Shown one piece after another: positions 21,811-33,435 of a stretch of DNA of 64,000 bases (positions are counted from its first letter, which is position 1; the number at the start of each line of letters is the position of its first letter). The notes beneath the pieces were generated by a model that was not told the origin of the DNA, did not search any database, and worked only from the letters and a program-made list of their open reading frames with translations. The position numbers were made by a program, and so were the translations under genes. The DNA is from Aedes albopictus (taxonomy: Eukaryota > Arthropoda > Insecta > Diptera > Culicidae): positions 223,266,853-223,330,852 of the forward strand of contig NC_085136.1 in assembly GCF_035046485.1 (NCBI RefSeq), given 5' to 3'.

Positions 21811-22829
21811 TCATCTGTGATTGTGAAAGACGTTATATCCTAGCTTGTAATTATCGTCTTGATGTTGATCGGTCTCAGTGATAGTGAAGGTGCTCAAGCA
21901 GTCAACTGAAAATTCTGATATTTTTCAGCCCAGTCTATACGTTTAACGTAACGTCGGAATATTTATTTATTTATTTATTGATGCCAAATACTTGTAGCGT
22001 AAGGGTTTACCCTTACTAATAACTTACTACTGTTCAACTAATAAATTTCCCAATTTTATTAAAATTATTGCTTTTCTAAATAAGGTATTCTCAGGATTCA
22101 GGAACAGTTCGCATTACGTCGACGGAAAGATCATGCTTCGGAATGATGGCTCTAGCACAGAATCTAGCTAAACAAACAATAGTAGAAGATTCCAAAAACA
22201 GGGACCGAATTCTAAACCGCCCGATAGGTAGGAGATTGTCCACATCACGACGGTTTCAAACCGAGCGGACTCAATAGTACCAAAACTTTCGTATGACATT
22301 TTTAAGTTAGGCAAGGCCATCATGACTAGGAAACCTTGACCGATTGAACCCTTGAAAAGGCCCCATACAGATCGAAACGTCGGAAAAAATCATAAACTAG
22401 TGTTTTCGATTCCCCCAAAAGGCTGAAGCCAACATTCTGAAGCAAAATAATCCCAGTCGTATCCCAACCAAGGAAAGGTCATGGGTATATGTTTGACGAG
22501 AAAGGCACTATCACCACTAGGTGGATTAATCTGGGTTTTTGACTAATGTTTTGTCATCAACTTATTGGATTTTAGATAATAAGGCTACAATCAAGCAATT
22601 TGTTTTGATAATTTGAAGATTTACAGTGAAAACACAAGGTGCTCATTATGCCCCACCTGCTCATTATGCACCGCCTACCCCTACTCACTGAACTTATTCG
22701 TTCATTTTTCTGTCACTAAGAATTTTATTGCAAAAGATAACTCCCGATCATACTTTCAATCTCCACAAAAGTTGGGTATGGTGATTGACCCGTTAATTCT
22801 CAAGGTGTCCCACAATTTTAATCTCCATT

Positions 22830-23230
22830 TCAGGGGTACATATTTTCGGGGAGTATCGAAGGGCCTCAGTTGCGTTACATGCGATCCGATGGGGTTTTAA
22901 GGGGATTTCGAGTGTATTTCAGAAAGCTTTAGAGGATTTTTGACGAGTTTTAGAGGCGTTACTCAATCGATACGATGGCGTTTTCGGGGGTTTCTGACGG
23001 TCTCAGGTGCGTTACATGGATCCGAGTGGATTTTTGGGGGATTTCAGCTTCAGATAATCTTTGGTGAGTTTTCAGAGGCGTTACTCAGGCGTTACGTTGG
23101 CGTTTTGGGGGTTTCTCAGGGATGTTACAGAGGATTTTGAGGGGGTTTCAAGGGTTATACATACAGCTCTTAAGTAGGCTTCAGGGAGATTTAAGGTTAA
23201 TTTAAGGTGGTTTCAGAAGAGATTCAAGAC
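22830..23230 (+). repeat. degenerate GGGGTTTCAGGG satellite
   Basis: Irregular short units (GGGGTTTC, GGCGTTACTCAGGCGTTAC, TTTTGGGGG) resemble the repeat at 7141-7460. No gene. Confidence 0.6.
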
Positions 23231-23860
23231 GTTCCAGACTGTTTACTATTGTAGATCGGATAACCTATACTCAAGGGAGCTCTTAGAGATTCATGAACAT
23301 ACATTGAACTTAACACTTGTCAGAACAAAGTTGCATGAGGCTGTGTAAGAATGACTCAAGGCACACAAGCTATGCATGTAGATTCGATGACTTATGCTCA
23401 AAAAAGTTCTAAGGAAAACGTAAACAGTCCCAAACCAAACCACATCCCTCCTCATTGCTTCCCCCTGAGCACGGTCTGAACTCCCCTTAACTACACTTGC
23501 AACTTAATTCCCTCAAACCAACCTTATCCCTAATTTGAAACACTTCAACGGCTCTGAACACAATCAGATTCCATTTAGGTAACGTTACCAAAATGCAGGG
23601 ACCTAAATAGATTTTACTTAAATGGAGGTTTGAGTGTATCTCCAAAATTTCTCATATTCAGTAAGACCATGCTGAAAGTGTTTGATTACCAGTTGGTTCA
23701 GGCTGATGACCAAGAATCCATAATTGACAATACGTTTTTATCAATGTTTGACATTCTCCGTTAGCACATTTCCTCATAGTTGCATAGATGCATGGCTCCT
23801 TACACTATCGAAGAATCGCCTCACCACCGCCCCCTATGAAATAATCCTCTGGAATCCCGG
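23231..23860. other. no gene recognised
   Basis: No coherent coding sequence or element end was seen in this stretch. Confidence 0.5.
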
Positions 23861-25840
23861 TAGAAATCCCAGGAGAAACCTGGGAAACAATCAAAAAATC
23901 AAAGGAAATCCCGGAAGAAATCTCTGAAAAAAATCCCTAGGTGAATATCGGGAGGAAAACTTGAAGAGCGTCCATAGGTATCGTAGCATTTTAGGGGTAA
24001 GGGGGGTGTCTGTATCTCTGAATTCACTACGATTTAACCCTCCTAAGATGATACGTTAGGTGCATCACGATGGCTTAGAACACGTTCAGCGACCCAACAT
24101 CCTAGTTGAAGTATTAGAAAGTATACTACGAGGGGGTGGGAGTTCCCAAAATCAACCAACAATGCTACGTTATTTATGGATGCCCCAAAGATTGATGCCA
24201 GAAGGAATCTCGGGAGGAAATATAAATAGTGAACACTCAAAAAAATTGGTTGAAATCGGTTGAGAACTGTTTCCGCAATCGTAGTCACCGCATCGACGTT
24301 TTTGGAAAAACATAATTCCGAGAAAATCGCGATTAAATTTTCAAGTTTGCACTACGCGCCCATAAGGGAGCGAGGTGCAAAACGCTATATTTTTGCTTGT
24401 ACTGCTGAAAATTTGGCACACCATTCTTAAGAACCCATACTTTAAGATAAAAGAATTAAAAAAAAATGATTCTGTACTCGACCTCAACATCTATAACACC
24501 TTGACGAAGGAATAAAAGAAGGAATCCAGGAAGAAACCCTCAAAGGAATCCCGAGAAGACCCCTTGAAAGAATCCCTGAAGAATCCCTGAAGAATATCGG
24601 AAGGAATCCCTAAAGGAACCTGAGAATAATCGAGTAAATAATCACGAGAGATCTCAATGAAGGAATTCTGGTAAGAATAAGTGTAGATTTAGCTTTAAGT
24701 TGAAATGCACGTAATGTTTCAGAGGATATCTAGAACAAAATCTCTGAAACCAAAACGCGGGGAGCAATCCCTGAGATAATCTCAAAAGGAGTCGTTTAGA
24801 ATATTCTAGCAGAATTGCAAAAAGAATCTTAGGAGAGATCTCTGAATATCCAAGGAGGATTCCAAAAAGAATCTCAGGAGAGATCTCTGAAAGAATCCTG
24901 GAGAAGAAATCCTAGCAGAAATCCTTGAAGGAACCTTAGGGGCAAAAATATAGGAATACCGGGAGACATCCCGGAAGAAATCTCGAAAGAAATTCTGAGG
25001 AATCCCGATAGTAGTCCCTGAAAAATAGCAAGGAAAAGGAATCCCGGGAGGAACCCTGAAATCCCGAAGGTATATTGGAAAAAAATTCTGAAGAAAACTC
25101 GCGAAGAATTGCTGAAGGTATCTCTGAGGAAATTTCTGACAGAATCTCTGAAGCGATCCAGGTGAAACTCCCACAGGATTCCCTAATAAATTTAACCTAA
25201 CAAATAGAACCTGAAGAATGCAAGAAAAAAAAAATCCGACAGAAATTAATGAGGGCATTTCAGGAAAATCCCTCATGGAATCCCGAGAAGCATCCTTGAT
25301 AGAATCCCTGAAAAAATCTCGTAGGGAATCTTCGAAAGAATCCTGAGTACAGTCGACAAAGAAATCCCGGGAGGAATCGCTGGAGGAATTCCTGAAGGAA
25401 TCCCGTGAGGAACTCCGAAAAAATACCTAAAGGAATCCTAAAAAATAAAAATACCTGAAGGAATCCTTGGAGCGAAAGATTCCTGAAGGAATCCTCGATG
25501 CAGTCTACGGGAATTATCCTAGAAAGTAGTTCGGAAGAAGTCTCCAAAGGAATTGCGGGAGGAATTCTTGATTGCAGGAATTCCAGAAGGATTTGCTAAC
25601 ACAATTTCAGAAAGCATTTCTGGAGGAATCCTTGAATAAATGTTGGAGAAATCCAAGAAGCAATTTCAAGAGAAATCTCTAAATAAAACGCGAGAAGGAT
25701 CAATTAATTAATCACGGAGAAATTTGCACTAGAAGCTGAGAGAAATCCAAAAAAGAATCACTGGAGAAATCAATGTAGAAATTCCTGGAGCAATCTCTGA
25801 ACAAATTCAGGAAATAATCCTTGATGGATGTTCAGGAACT
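23860..25840. repeat. degenerate GGAATCCC-type minisatellite in two blocks
   Basis: Imperfect units such as GAAGGAATCCCTGAAG run at 23860-23960 and 24490-25840. The stretch 23990-24480 between them is non-repetitive and holds no convincing ORF. The long minus-strand ORFs ([14 protein letters not shown]) are translations of the repeat. Confidence 0.78.
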
Positions 25841-26713
25841 TTTAATGATTTTTTTTTTTAATTCTTTAACCAGTTAACCTAATTTACAGTTTTTTGTCCA
25901 CTAGGGCGCTGCATGAGCGATTCCAATTGGCAGCTGCACATACACTTTGTACAACACCTAAATGTATTCTATTCTAATTCTACTATTATGATACTGGGTG
26001 CCTTTGCGCTGCTGTCACTTTTCTACCCTGTCCATGGTAGAAGGATAAGCACGAGGATGTTGAATTGTGGCTTCCTTTTCCTGTTCCTTTTCCAGTCCGA
26101 TTGGGAGTCCATTATGAGTTGCTACTTGTGAGCAAATTCTTACAAAATTCTCTAGAAGAATAACGTAGTTGCTGGTGGAAGTTGGTGAGTCCTTGGAAAG
26201 AATGGAGATACACGCCACGGAAGCGATCGGTGCTGTTGTGAACTGGATACAAGAGAAGAAATTATCCATAGCCTATCGGAAAACGGAGTTGGTGTTGATG
26301 AGCAACAGGAAAGCGATAAAGAAGGCGGCAGATATAGTCGTTGAACATTGCGAAGGCTCCGGAGATGTTCAGATCTGCCATGCAGAAATGAATGGACGAA
26401 GAAGTCCCAGAGGTTTGGAAGCGGTAGAGCCTGGTCCTATTGCAAAAAGCGGAGAAATTAACTCGTCAGCAAATAGAATAATACGCTTGCTCGACACGGT
26501 GGAGAATGTACTCGAGAGGACCATCCTGAACAGACTACACCGCGAATGTAGATGATCTCTCGGTTTGTCTTATTGGTTACCAAAACTGCCGAGATAGCTC
26601 TCCAGCGGAAAAGGAAGAGTAACCGCTACCTCGTTCGAGAGTGGTATCTGGGTATGCCCGAGTTTCTATACAAGATTCTTTGAAGATACATCCAGAATCA
26701 AATACTGGTATAC

Positions 26714-26998
26714 GACATGGAGTCTCCAGTTAGCCTAGTGGTTAAGGCTATGGATCGCCAATCCGGAGACGGCGGGTTCGATTCCCGTTCGGGTCGGGAA
26801 AATTTTCTCGACTCCCTGGGCATAGAGTATCATTTTACTTGCCTCACAATATACAAATTCATGCAATGGCAGGCAAAGAAAGCCCTTCAATTAATAACTG
26901 TGGAAGTGCTCAAAGAACACTAAGTTTGAAGCGAGGCAGGCCAAGTCCCAGTCCGGACGTAGAGCCATAAAGAAGAAGAAGAAGACGATGACATGGAG
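26714..26998 (+). mobile_element. Feilai-type tRNA-derived SINE with 9-bp target duplication
   Basis: The SINE spans 26723-26989 (267 bp). It has a tRNA-like pol III promoter (A box TAGCCTAGTGG, B box GGTTCGATTCC), a tRNA-unrelated body, and a (GAA)n 3' tail. Direct repeats GACATGGAG lie at 26714-26722 and 26990-26998. Layout and sequence fit the Feilai family known from Aedes. The intact boxes and clear duplications suggest a fairly recent insertion. Confidence 0.88.
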
Positions 26999-27745
26999 AT
27001 GCATCACAAGTACTTGTCACTTAAACTCAGAAGTTTCGAGAAAAAGCAGGATGGAACTGGCTCCTCTTTTTACCGGATCATTCTTGTTCTTATCAAGGGA
27101 AATGCGTGAGAAAAAAAAGAAATAGTTGCGTACGCTCAGCTCTGCAGTACGCACAGACTGATGACCATGTGAGTAGTGAGCGCCCAGTGCACACTATAGT
27201 CGGAGAGGTGACCGGCCATTTGGCCGAATGCCGTTTGGCCAAATGATCCGGAACCAGTCGGAGGCGCTATGCGTGATTACCGGAATGATTCTTTCTTCGG
27301 AAGGGAAGTAAAGCGAGGGTTCCCAAAATAGCAAAGCTCAAGTGGAAGACATCTTCGTTCTTGTTAGTTTACAGCTGCTTTGTGAAATACCTACCAAGGT
27401 TCCGTGTTATCTGCACCGTGTGTCGAGGATAGAATGTGAAAATGTGAATATATTATTTCACCAATGTAAGTGGTTATAACAGCAGACAAGTGATCGTAGG
27501 GACAATCCGGGCCGAGCGAAGGAGCTCAACCGAAGCGGATGGTAGATCCGCTGCCGGGAACTACATGATTTGTGAGCGAAAAAGGTGGGGAGCCAAATGA
27601 CTCTCAGTCAATTATTGAGTTTCTCGAGAATTTTTAGCATTTCGACACGTTTCTCTTCGACCTCTAGGTTGCGCGCCAGGGTATACTGCAGTAGGTACAT
27701 GTGTGTAGGGCACTTTCCGATGATTAACTCAAATCCACACATCAG

Positions 27746-28022
27746 CGCACAATTTGCGCGCCGATTGCCTTCGCGCCAAGTTTTCCACTATCCAAATCAT
27801 TATTAATCAGTGGTTTAATGAAGTAAAAGCGTTGTTACCGTCAATAATATCTATGTTGTACATTATTTCCAGACATACGGAAGTTCAGGGTTTTAGACAA
27901 AAAAAATAGATCCGAACCCTAAGAGAGATAGAGCTCTTGGCGCGAACTTTTTTGACACTTGTTTATTTACATTTTGTATGGCGCACAACCCGGCGCATGG
28001 CCTGTCGGCGCACAAGTTGTTG
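27746..28022. mobile_element. GC-rich-ended MITE-like inverted repeat
   Basis: GCGCACAATTTGCGCGCCGA near the left end pairs imperfectly with the reverse complement of the right end (AACAACTTGTGCGCCGACAG). Both arms continue to GCGCCAAG near the middle. No clear target duplication. Confidence 0.4.
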
Positions 28023-28784
28023 GCCAGTATGCGGATTTCAGAAAAGATTCGCAATATATGCGGAGTTATGACGAAGATTTCTCTGTCCGAGTATGATTGA
28101 CCCGCTGCCGGGGAGTACACCTGAGTATAGCACGTGAGGCTGGAATGCTGAACGGCACACGGATGATAACGAGAATTCGTCGAGAAGTTCTATGTCGAAC
28201 CAAGGCAGATCCATCGGCGGGGACTGTCCAAAAAGAGCGTAAACAAGCACCGCAGTTTGGTCTTCAGAGTGCCTGCAAACTAGAATCCGTCTCCAACTGG
28301 AACTGCAGGGCTGACCTTGGCTCCTAACCTGGTAGTACACCACTCTGTGGGGATCTATCCACGGAGCGATGAGTACGACAGTGCGGGATGCGATAGGCAC
28401 TGATCAAAGACAACCTAAAAACTTTAAACCCGGCAGAGTAGGAAGCAATATAGGGAAGCATGATTAGCCGGAGAAAGAATCCATCGCAAAACTCAAAAAG
28501 AATAGTACAGAATGATATACTGAGTTTTATGAAACATTCAATGGCAGTGTCTTCTCTCATCATGTGCAACGACCGTGATGGAAACTTGATGACAGATGGG
28601 GATTTTTTTAATTTTTGTACAAATTGGGTCGAAGAGTCTTAGATATTCATGAAAGTTTTTCCACAGGCAGGGCTCATAGATATGTGAATAAAAAAAATTG
28701 AGAAAAATCAGGGTCGCCAATTTTTCTAAAAAAACTCAGGTGGATTCTTTTTTGTTTTCCCCTGACACTACTAACTTTGAAAAA

Positions 28785-29430
28785 TCATAACTCAAGAACG
28801 AAGCACCGTAGTAGCAATGTTTTTAAAAACTGAAATTTTCGCAGGAATCCAAAAAAAATGAACTGAAAAAAGTTTTCAACCGTTGAGAAAATTTGTAAGG
28901 AAAAGCAGGAAAAGTTATGCCCGAACTCGTGAAAAATTTCCAAAAAAATATTTTGAGAAGGTAATTTTATAAGCTTCATTCGCTGAACTTTTTGAAATAC
29001 TTTTTTTTCGTTTTCAAGTTATGTCCAATTTTGTAAAAATGTCTAAATGTGCTTTTTCTCTAAAAAATTATAACTCAAGGACGAAGCATCGTAGAAACAA
29101 AGTTTTATAATGAAAATAAAAGCATATTTATCTGATTATTTATGAGGCTTATATGGTAATTTTTCACAAAATTGGCCATAACTCAGGAACAAAAAAATAC
29201 ATTCTAAAAGTTACTGGAATTAAAGTTTATATGTTTCCTTCTCAAAAATATTTCATTATAAATTATATAAATAAGAAATTCCGGCTGTTCTTTATTAATT
29301 TTCTCAACGGTGGAAAATTTATTGGAAAACTTCTTAAAATTCTTATTTTATTTGAATTTTTAGAAAATTTGCTTTCATTTTCATAAAAAAAAACTTTGTT
29401 TCTGCGATGCTTTGTTTTGAGTTATTATAG
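28785..29430. repeat. inverted-repeat structure with three related segments
   Basis: ATAACTCAAGAACGAAGCAC at 28788 recurs as ATAACTCAAGGACGAAGCAT at 29076. It also occurs inverted at the right end (ATGCTTTGTTTTGAGTTATT, about 29409-29428). CAACCGTTGAGAAAATTTG at 28878 is inverted at about 29300. This fits a transposon with long terminal inverted repeats or a foldback repeat. No transposase. Confidence 0.5.
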
Positions 29431-29796
29431 TTTTGCAGTACAAGGTTTCGTCCGGAACTCTGTTTAACAGGATGAGACCGATTTAGAATCGATGATCCCA
29501 GGACCAAGACCAGTGGAGGCGAATGCTTCATTCAGCGCAGACTCACCGCTGCGAGTTGAACTCCATCAAGTATAAAGTAAGTACGTTTTTTTGAAACGCT
29601 ACCTGAACAATAGAAAATGTCCTTTGTGGCAAACACTTTCTTTTACGCGAAACTGAGTAAAGTTATAATAACGTACTCATGAAATCGGCCTTCTGATATA
29701 AGGCTCGGAAAATCCTTCTAATGGATATGCATCCATGAAGGCTAAACATTTCTCACCTTCACGTTAGGAACAGCTCGCTAACGTAGAGTACACCCG

Positions 29797-31047
29797 AGCA
29801 GGAGAAAATATCTGAAGAATACCAAACTCGGGCATGGAAAGCCGCTTACCTACAACCTGAATGAGGTATTAAGAAGTCCTGCATAAGAGGTAGACACCTA
29901 AAATAATAACTGATGGGTATTCTGTGCATAACACGTGAATATTGGCATCAGGTAGGGTAAGAAATCAAACTTTGAACTAGTCAAATTGTAATCTTAATTT
30001 GAACCATTTCAAAATTCATTAAAACGACGTACTTTTTAGGCAAATATTGTCCCGAAAAAGATGTTGAATAGCTTTCCGTAATATAACCTGATAACATGGA
30101 CCTTAAAAGCATTGAAAAAAGTGTTTTTGTCATGGAAAACAGGCAATTGAAAAATCAATGTGATTTCATCCATTTCCCCCAAGAGAAAGCACATTTTCGG
30201 TGCACTCGTACAGATCATGCATTGTATGACACGCAATATGTGAACACGTCAAATGAAAGCTTATTTAACGTAGAATCGATCAACCGAATAATATTCCACA
30301 TTATTTGTCATAAAATTAACAAATTTAAGTAATTCTTACTTGGAGAATGTTATCTTAAGTTGAACCATTTGTAATCTAAATTTGAACTAGTAAACGGGGG
30401 GCGAGCTTCCAGTGTTGGCCTGCAGACTGCGCTAGTGGTTGTTTTGTTTACTCTTGGGGGATGAAAAATTCCAAATTTAGTTTCCATGTTCCTGAAGGTT
30501 TTAGAACATTCTTAGTTGAAATTCCACTGCCTAATGAAAAATAGTTATGGGAATTAGCAGATCCATATGTTTTTCTATTGTTCAGCACGAAATTGGCTGT
30601 TGTGGGAGATGCTCGAGCTGCTGTCGCCAGTAGTTCAAATTAAGATTAAAATTGGTTCAAATTATGATAACGATGGTTATACCCGTGGCTTACATGTACA
30701 AACGATTTTGCCGTAGTAAATTATTTCCAGGTGGGAGAAAAAATCACTCAAAATTGGCGCTACTTCGGAAAGCCGTAATTTGGTTCAACTTTTGGTAACT
30801 TTTGGTAATACCTGTATAATAATCGGCAATTTTTCTATACAAATAGTGATTTTACCATAATTTAATAATACTTCAAGCAGTCCTCCACACCAAACCAATA
30901 ACTCGTTGAGGTATTTTATCAATACCTACGACATACCAAAATAAGTTATATCCAATACCTGTAACCGACCAATACCTTGTCTTGGTATGATATCTGACTT
31001 TGGTATGCTGCAGTTATGCATCAGTTATTCGTTCCTGCTCGGGCGGT
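29797..31047. mobile_element. candidate TIR element with CCCGAGCAGGA ends
   Basis: ACCCGAGCAGGAGAAAATAT on the left is matched by TTCCTGCTCGGGCG on the right (inverted match of about 11 bp). The interior contains repeated 'TTTGAACTAGT / TTGAACCATTT' segments and a palindrome-like GGTATTGG-rich part (30780-30990). Boundaries and target duplication are unproven. Confidence 0.35.
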
Positions 31048-31126
31048 TTGGGCCAAAAAATACCCTAATGCACCCTAATGTACATGGAGGGTTAAGGAAA
31101 ACGTCTATAAGCTTACTTGAATTTGA

Positions 31127-31655
31127 ACCCTCTAATACCCCATTTTTTTTATTTTGATCTAACTATCATTTTTCGTCAACTTAAATCGATTTAAATAACA
31201 ATCATCTTCTATTCTTTTTAATTCTCGATTTTGTGAATTTCGGTTTTTGATTTTTCTTATATTTATTTTCGAACATTTTATTATTGTTTATTGTTTATTA
31301 TTGTTGAAATATTTTAATTTTTATTTTTTTTCACTCAAAATTCTATTTTCCGTGTAATTTTAGGGAAAATAATTTTAGAGTGTATTCGACTCCCTTAAAC
31401 AATTTTACTATGATAGAATGATTTGGGAAAAAATAAAATATGTTAAAATAATCAATGACATCTGAAAAGTGACTAAAACATCAATTTCTCAATGATTTTT
31501 TTAAAATGTAAATACGGTTTAAAAGACACCAAAAACCAAGATAGACATAACAGTCCTAAATATCAGCCAAAAATATAAACATTTTGATTGCCCACTTAAC
31601 AAAAATACTCAAACTATACCCCGTCTAAAGGCGGGGTTGGGTATTAGAGGGTTAA
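31127..31655. mobile_element. MITE-like element with ACCCTCTAATACCC ends
   Basis: The left end ACCCTCTAATACCCC and the reverse complement of the right end ACCCTCTAATACCCAACCCC are inverted repeats. TTAA follows on the right and TTGA precedes on the left, which hints at a TTAA target. The interior is very AT-rich. Confidence 0.5.
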
Positions 31656-32500
31656 TATTCTTCATAAACGGCAAATGCAACATCTGTAAGCTGTAACAGT
31701 CGCAACATTCATTGAAGATTTCGACCATCCGGGTCTTACCTGAAATAGAGAAGAAAAGAAACAAAACATTATTACCGATGTATAATTTCTTAATAGACAG
31801 TATTAGTGCAAACCAGCTTGGGCTAGCCATTGGCAACTCGTAATCTTTATCTTCCTCTTCCGTGCAACACAATATCCCAAAACAAAAACATTTTGACCAT
31901 TTCACACCGATCAAGTTCAATGGAGGCGCTAATTAAAGATGACCAATAAATCGCCGCGTCCGCTGTTGGTCGCTAATGGTTGTCGAATTTTGCACGTATA
32001 CCCCACCGTCCAAGCGCGTCGAAGCGATGCCCGTCATAAACAGAGCCGGCAAACAAGCGTGGCATTTGCAAAACTTTTTTTGGGGGCCAGTTTCGGGTTC
32101 AGACCAAATGGTAGAGCCACGCTTGCGAAATTGACCAACCGCAGAACTCCGACACACAGTGGTTAGATTAGAAAAAAGGGGCTTCATGGAATCACATAGA
32201 ACACCTTTGCGAGTCGATATGGGTGAAATATGGTGAAATGCGTTCCTATTTCCGAGATTACATGTTCCCTTCTGGTGTAACTCATCGAAACTGGAACAGA
32301 GCCTGTTGTTCAGCTTGTGGTCTATGAGCTTTTTTTTCTTTTTTTTAACTCCTCAATGAGTTCATATTAATTCGATAGATGTTACTACGTTCGGAACCAC
32401 GTTGGACGTTGGCGTCCCATTTTGGCGCTTCTCTAGCCAAATATAGTCTAAATTTAAACACAAATATCGAATGATCAGTGCTGTAAACTTTTTATAAGAT
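31656..32500. other. no gene recognised left of the gap
   Basis: Minus-strand ORFs of 103 and 84 codons exist here. Neither resembles the acyltransferase exons expected for the paralogue that enters the gap from the right. A TTTCAG-GTAAG arrangement near 31740 is not a usable exon border. Confidence 0.45.
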
Positions 32501-33000
32501 NNNNNNNNNNNNNNNNNNNNNNNNNNNNNNNNNNNNNNNNNNNNNNNNNNNNNNNNNNNNNNNNNNNNNNNNNNNNNNNNNNNNNNNNNNNNNNNNNNNN
32601 NNNNNNNNNNNNNNNNNNNNNNNNNNNNNNNNNNNNNNNNNNNNNNNNNNNNNNNNNNNNNNNNNNNNNNNNNNNNNNNNNNNNNNNNNNNNNNNNNNNN
32701 NNNNNNNNNNNNNNNNNNNNNNNNNNNNNNNNNNNNNNNNNNNNNNNNNNNNNNNNNNNNNNNNNNNNNNNNNNNNNNNNNNNNNNNNNNNNNNNNNNNN
32801 NNNNNNNNNNNNNNNNNNNNNNNNNNNNNNNNNNNNNNNNNNNNNNNNNNNNNNNNNNNNNNNNNNNNNNNNNNNNNNNNNNNNNNNNNNNNNNNNNNNN
32901 NNNNNNNNNNNNNNNNNNNNNNNNNNNNNNNNNNNNNNNNNNNNNNNNNNNNNNNNNNNNNNNNNNNNNNNNNNNNNNNNNNNNNNNNNNNNNNNNNNNN
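32501..33000. other. assembly gap, 500 N
   Basis: Exactly 500 N, a round number that suggests a placeholder of unknown true length. It lies 209 bp beyond the last visible exon of the minus-strand NRF paralogue. Confidence 0.99.
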
Positions 33001-33209
33001 TTTCAAGAAACCGAACTTCTTTTATTGAAAATGTATGCTATCTATGCAAAATCTCTAAAGCGTGCCAAATGTTTTATGGCTACAAAATTTTCCATCCACG
33101 GTTTCAATGTTCGAGTCCCCTTATTCATAAAAATCACCTAGCTGTGCCAATAGAGCATTGAAATTAATATTCAAACGTTTCCTAGAGCTAATAATAACTG
33201 AAAAATTAC

Positions 33210-33435
33210 CATATGGCGGACTATCGTTGGCTTTGTTGTAGCAGTGGTAGATTTGAACATTTGGGTCTATCTGTAGATCGGAATTCTCCTGCAGCCGTTG
33301 GTTGATGCATGCTCTCAACTGACTCAATTGATTGTTTCCGGCAGCAGCTTTGTCGACACGAACATAGCAATTTTGTACACACACTCCTCGTTCCAATACT
33401 CGATGATCATAGTGGAAGCTGTCCTCGGAAAAAAT
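33210..33435 (-). CDS. NRF paralogue, exon 3
   Basis: The acceptor is GTTTTCGTTGCAG and the donor TATG|GTAATT (phase 1, as in the plus-strand gene). It is 27 nt shorter than its counterpart, with the difference between GVCVQNC and RACINQRL. Confidence 0.83.

Larger units (their letters stand above)
19173..22540 (+). mobile_element. Helentron-like non-autonomous element, family A copy 2
   Basis: It begins with the same 33-nt hairpin as copy 1. The conserved block, a (GT)n tract (19300-19344), seven or so ~150-bp units, and a longer 3' section collinear with 930-2461 follow. The 3' end carries GACGAGAAAGGC (22497-22508), the CACCACTAGGTG hairpin and GGATTAATCTGGGTTTTT. A hAT element (21227-21802) and a smaller MITE (20747-20962) are inserted. 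Without the hAT insertion it would be about 2.8 kb. Confidence 0.6.
16400..22681. mobile_element. mariner-type MITE split by a ~6-kb repeat nest
   Basis: The left end GGGGTAGGCGGGGCATAATG and the reverse complement of the right end GGGGTAGGCGGTGCATAATG agree at 19 of 20 positions, with TA on each outer side (16398-16399, 22682-22683). Only about 170 bp on the left and 141 bp on the right belong to the MITE. Everything between 16570 and 22540 is later insertion. A related intact copy is at 18575-18938. Confidence 0.6.
26160..28420 (+). mobile_element. R1-like non-LTR retrotransposon, copy 2, scrambled and split
   Basis: The ORF at 26169 reads VNWIQEKKLSIAYRKTELVLMSN (after the FADD motif in an intact protein) before LLDTVENVLERTILNRL (before the reverse transcriptase core). 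The order is therefore inverted relative to copy 1 and segments are missing. Further on, AGCTCTGCAGTACGCACAGAC (27133 on) matches 8563 in copy 1. The tandem 3' units with GGTAGATCC or GGCAGATCC appear at 27540 and 28200. A Feilai SINE and a MITE are inserted. Confidence 0.65.

Noticed and set aside
24806..25547. 156- and 95-codon minus-strand ORFs
   Set aside because: Low-complexity phenylalanine/leucine-rich products of the degenerate GGAATCCC satellite.
26723..26800. Possible tRNA gene
   Set aside because: A and B boxes are present, but the cloverleaf is incomplete. The block continues into a SINE body with tail and target duplications.
31609..31920. 103-codon minus ORF as exon 4 of the NRF paralogue
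   Set aside because: No similarity to the acyltransferase exons, and the only AG|GTAAG junction is not in a usable arrangement.
33121..33209. Reading through the third donor to make an NRF-only secreted protein
   Set aside because: The donor position and phase match the plus-strand gene exactly, so splicing is more likely. Kept only as an alternative.
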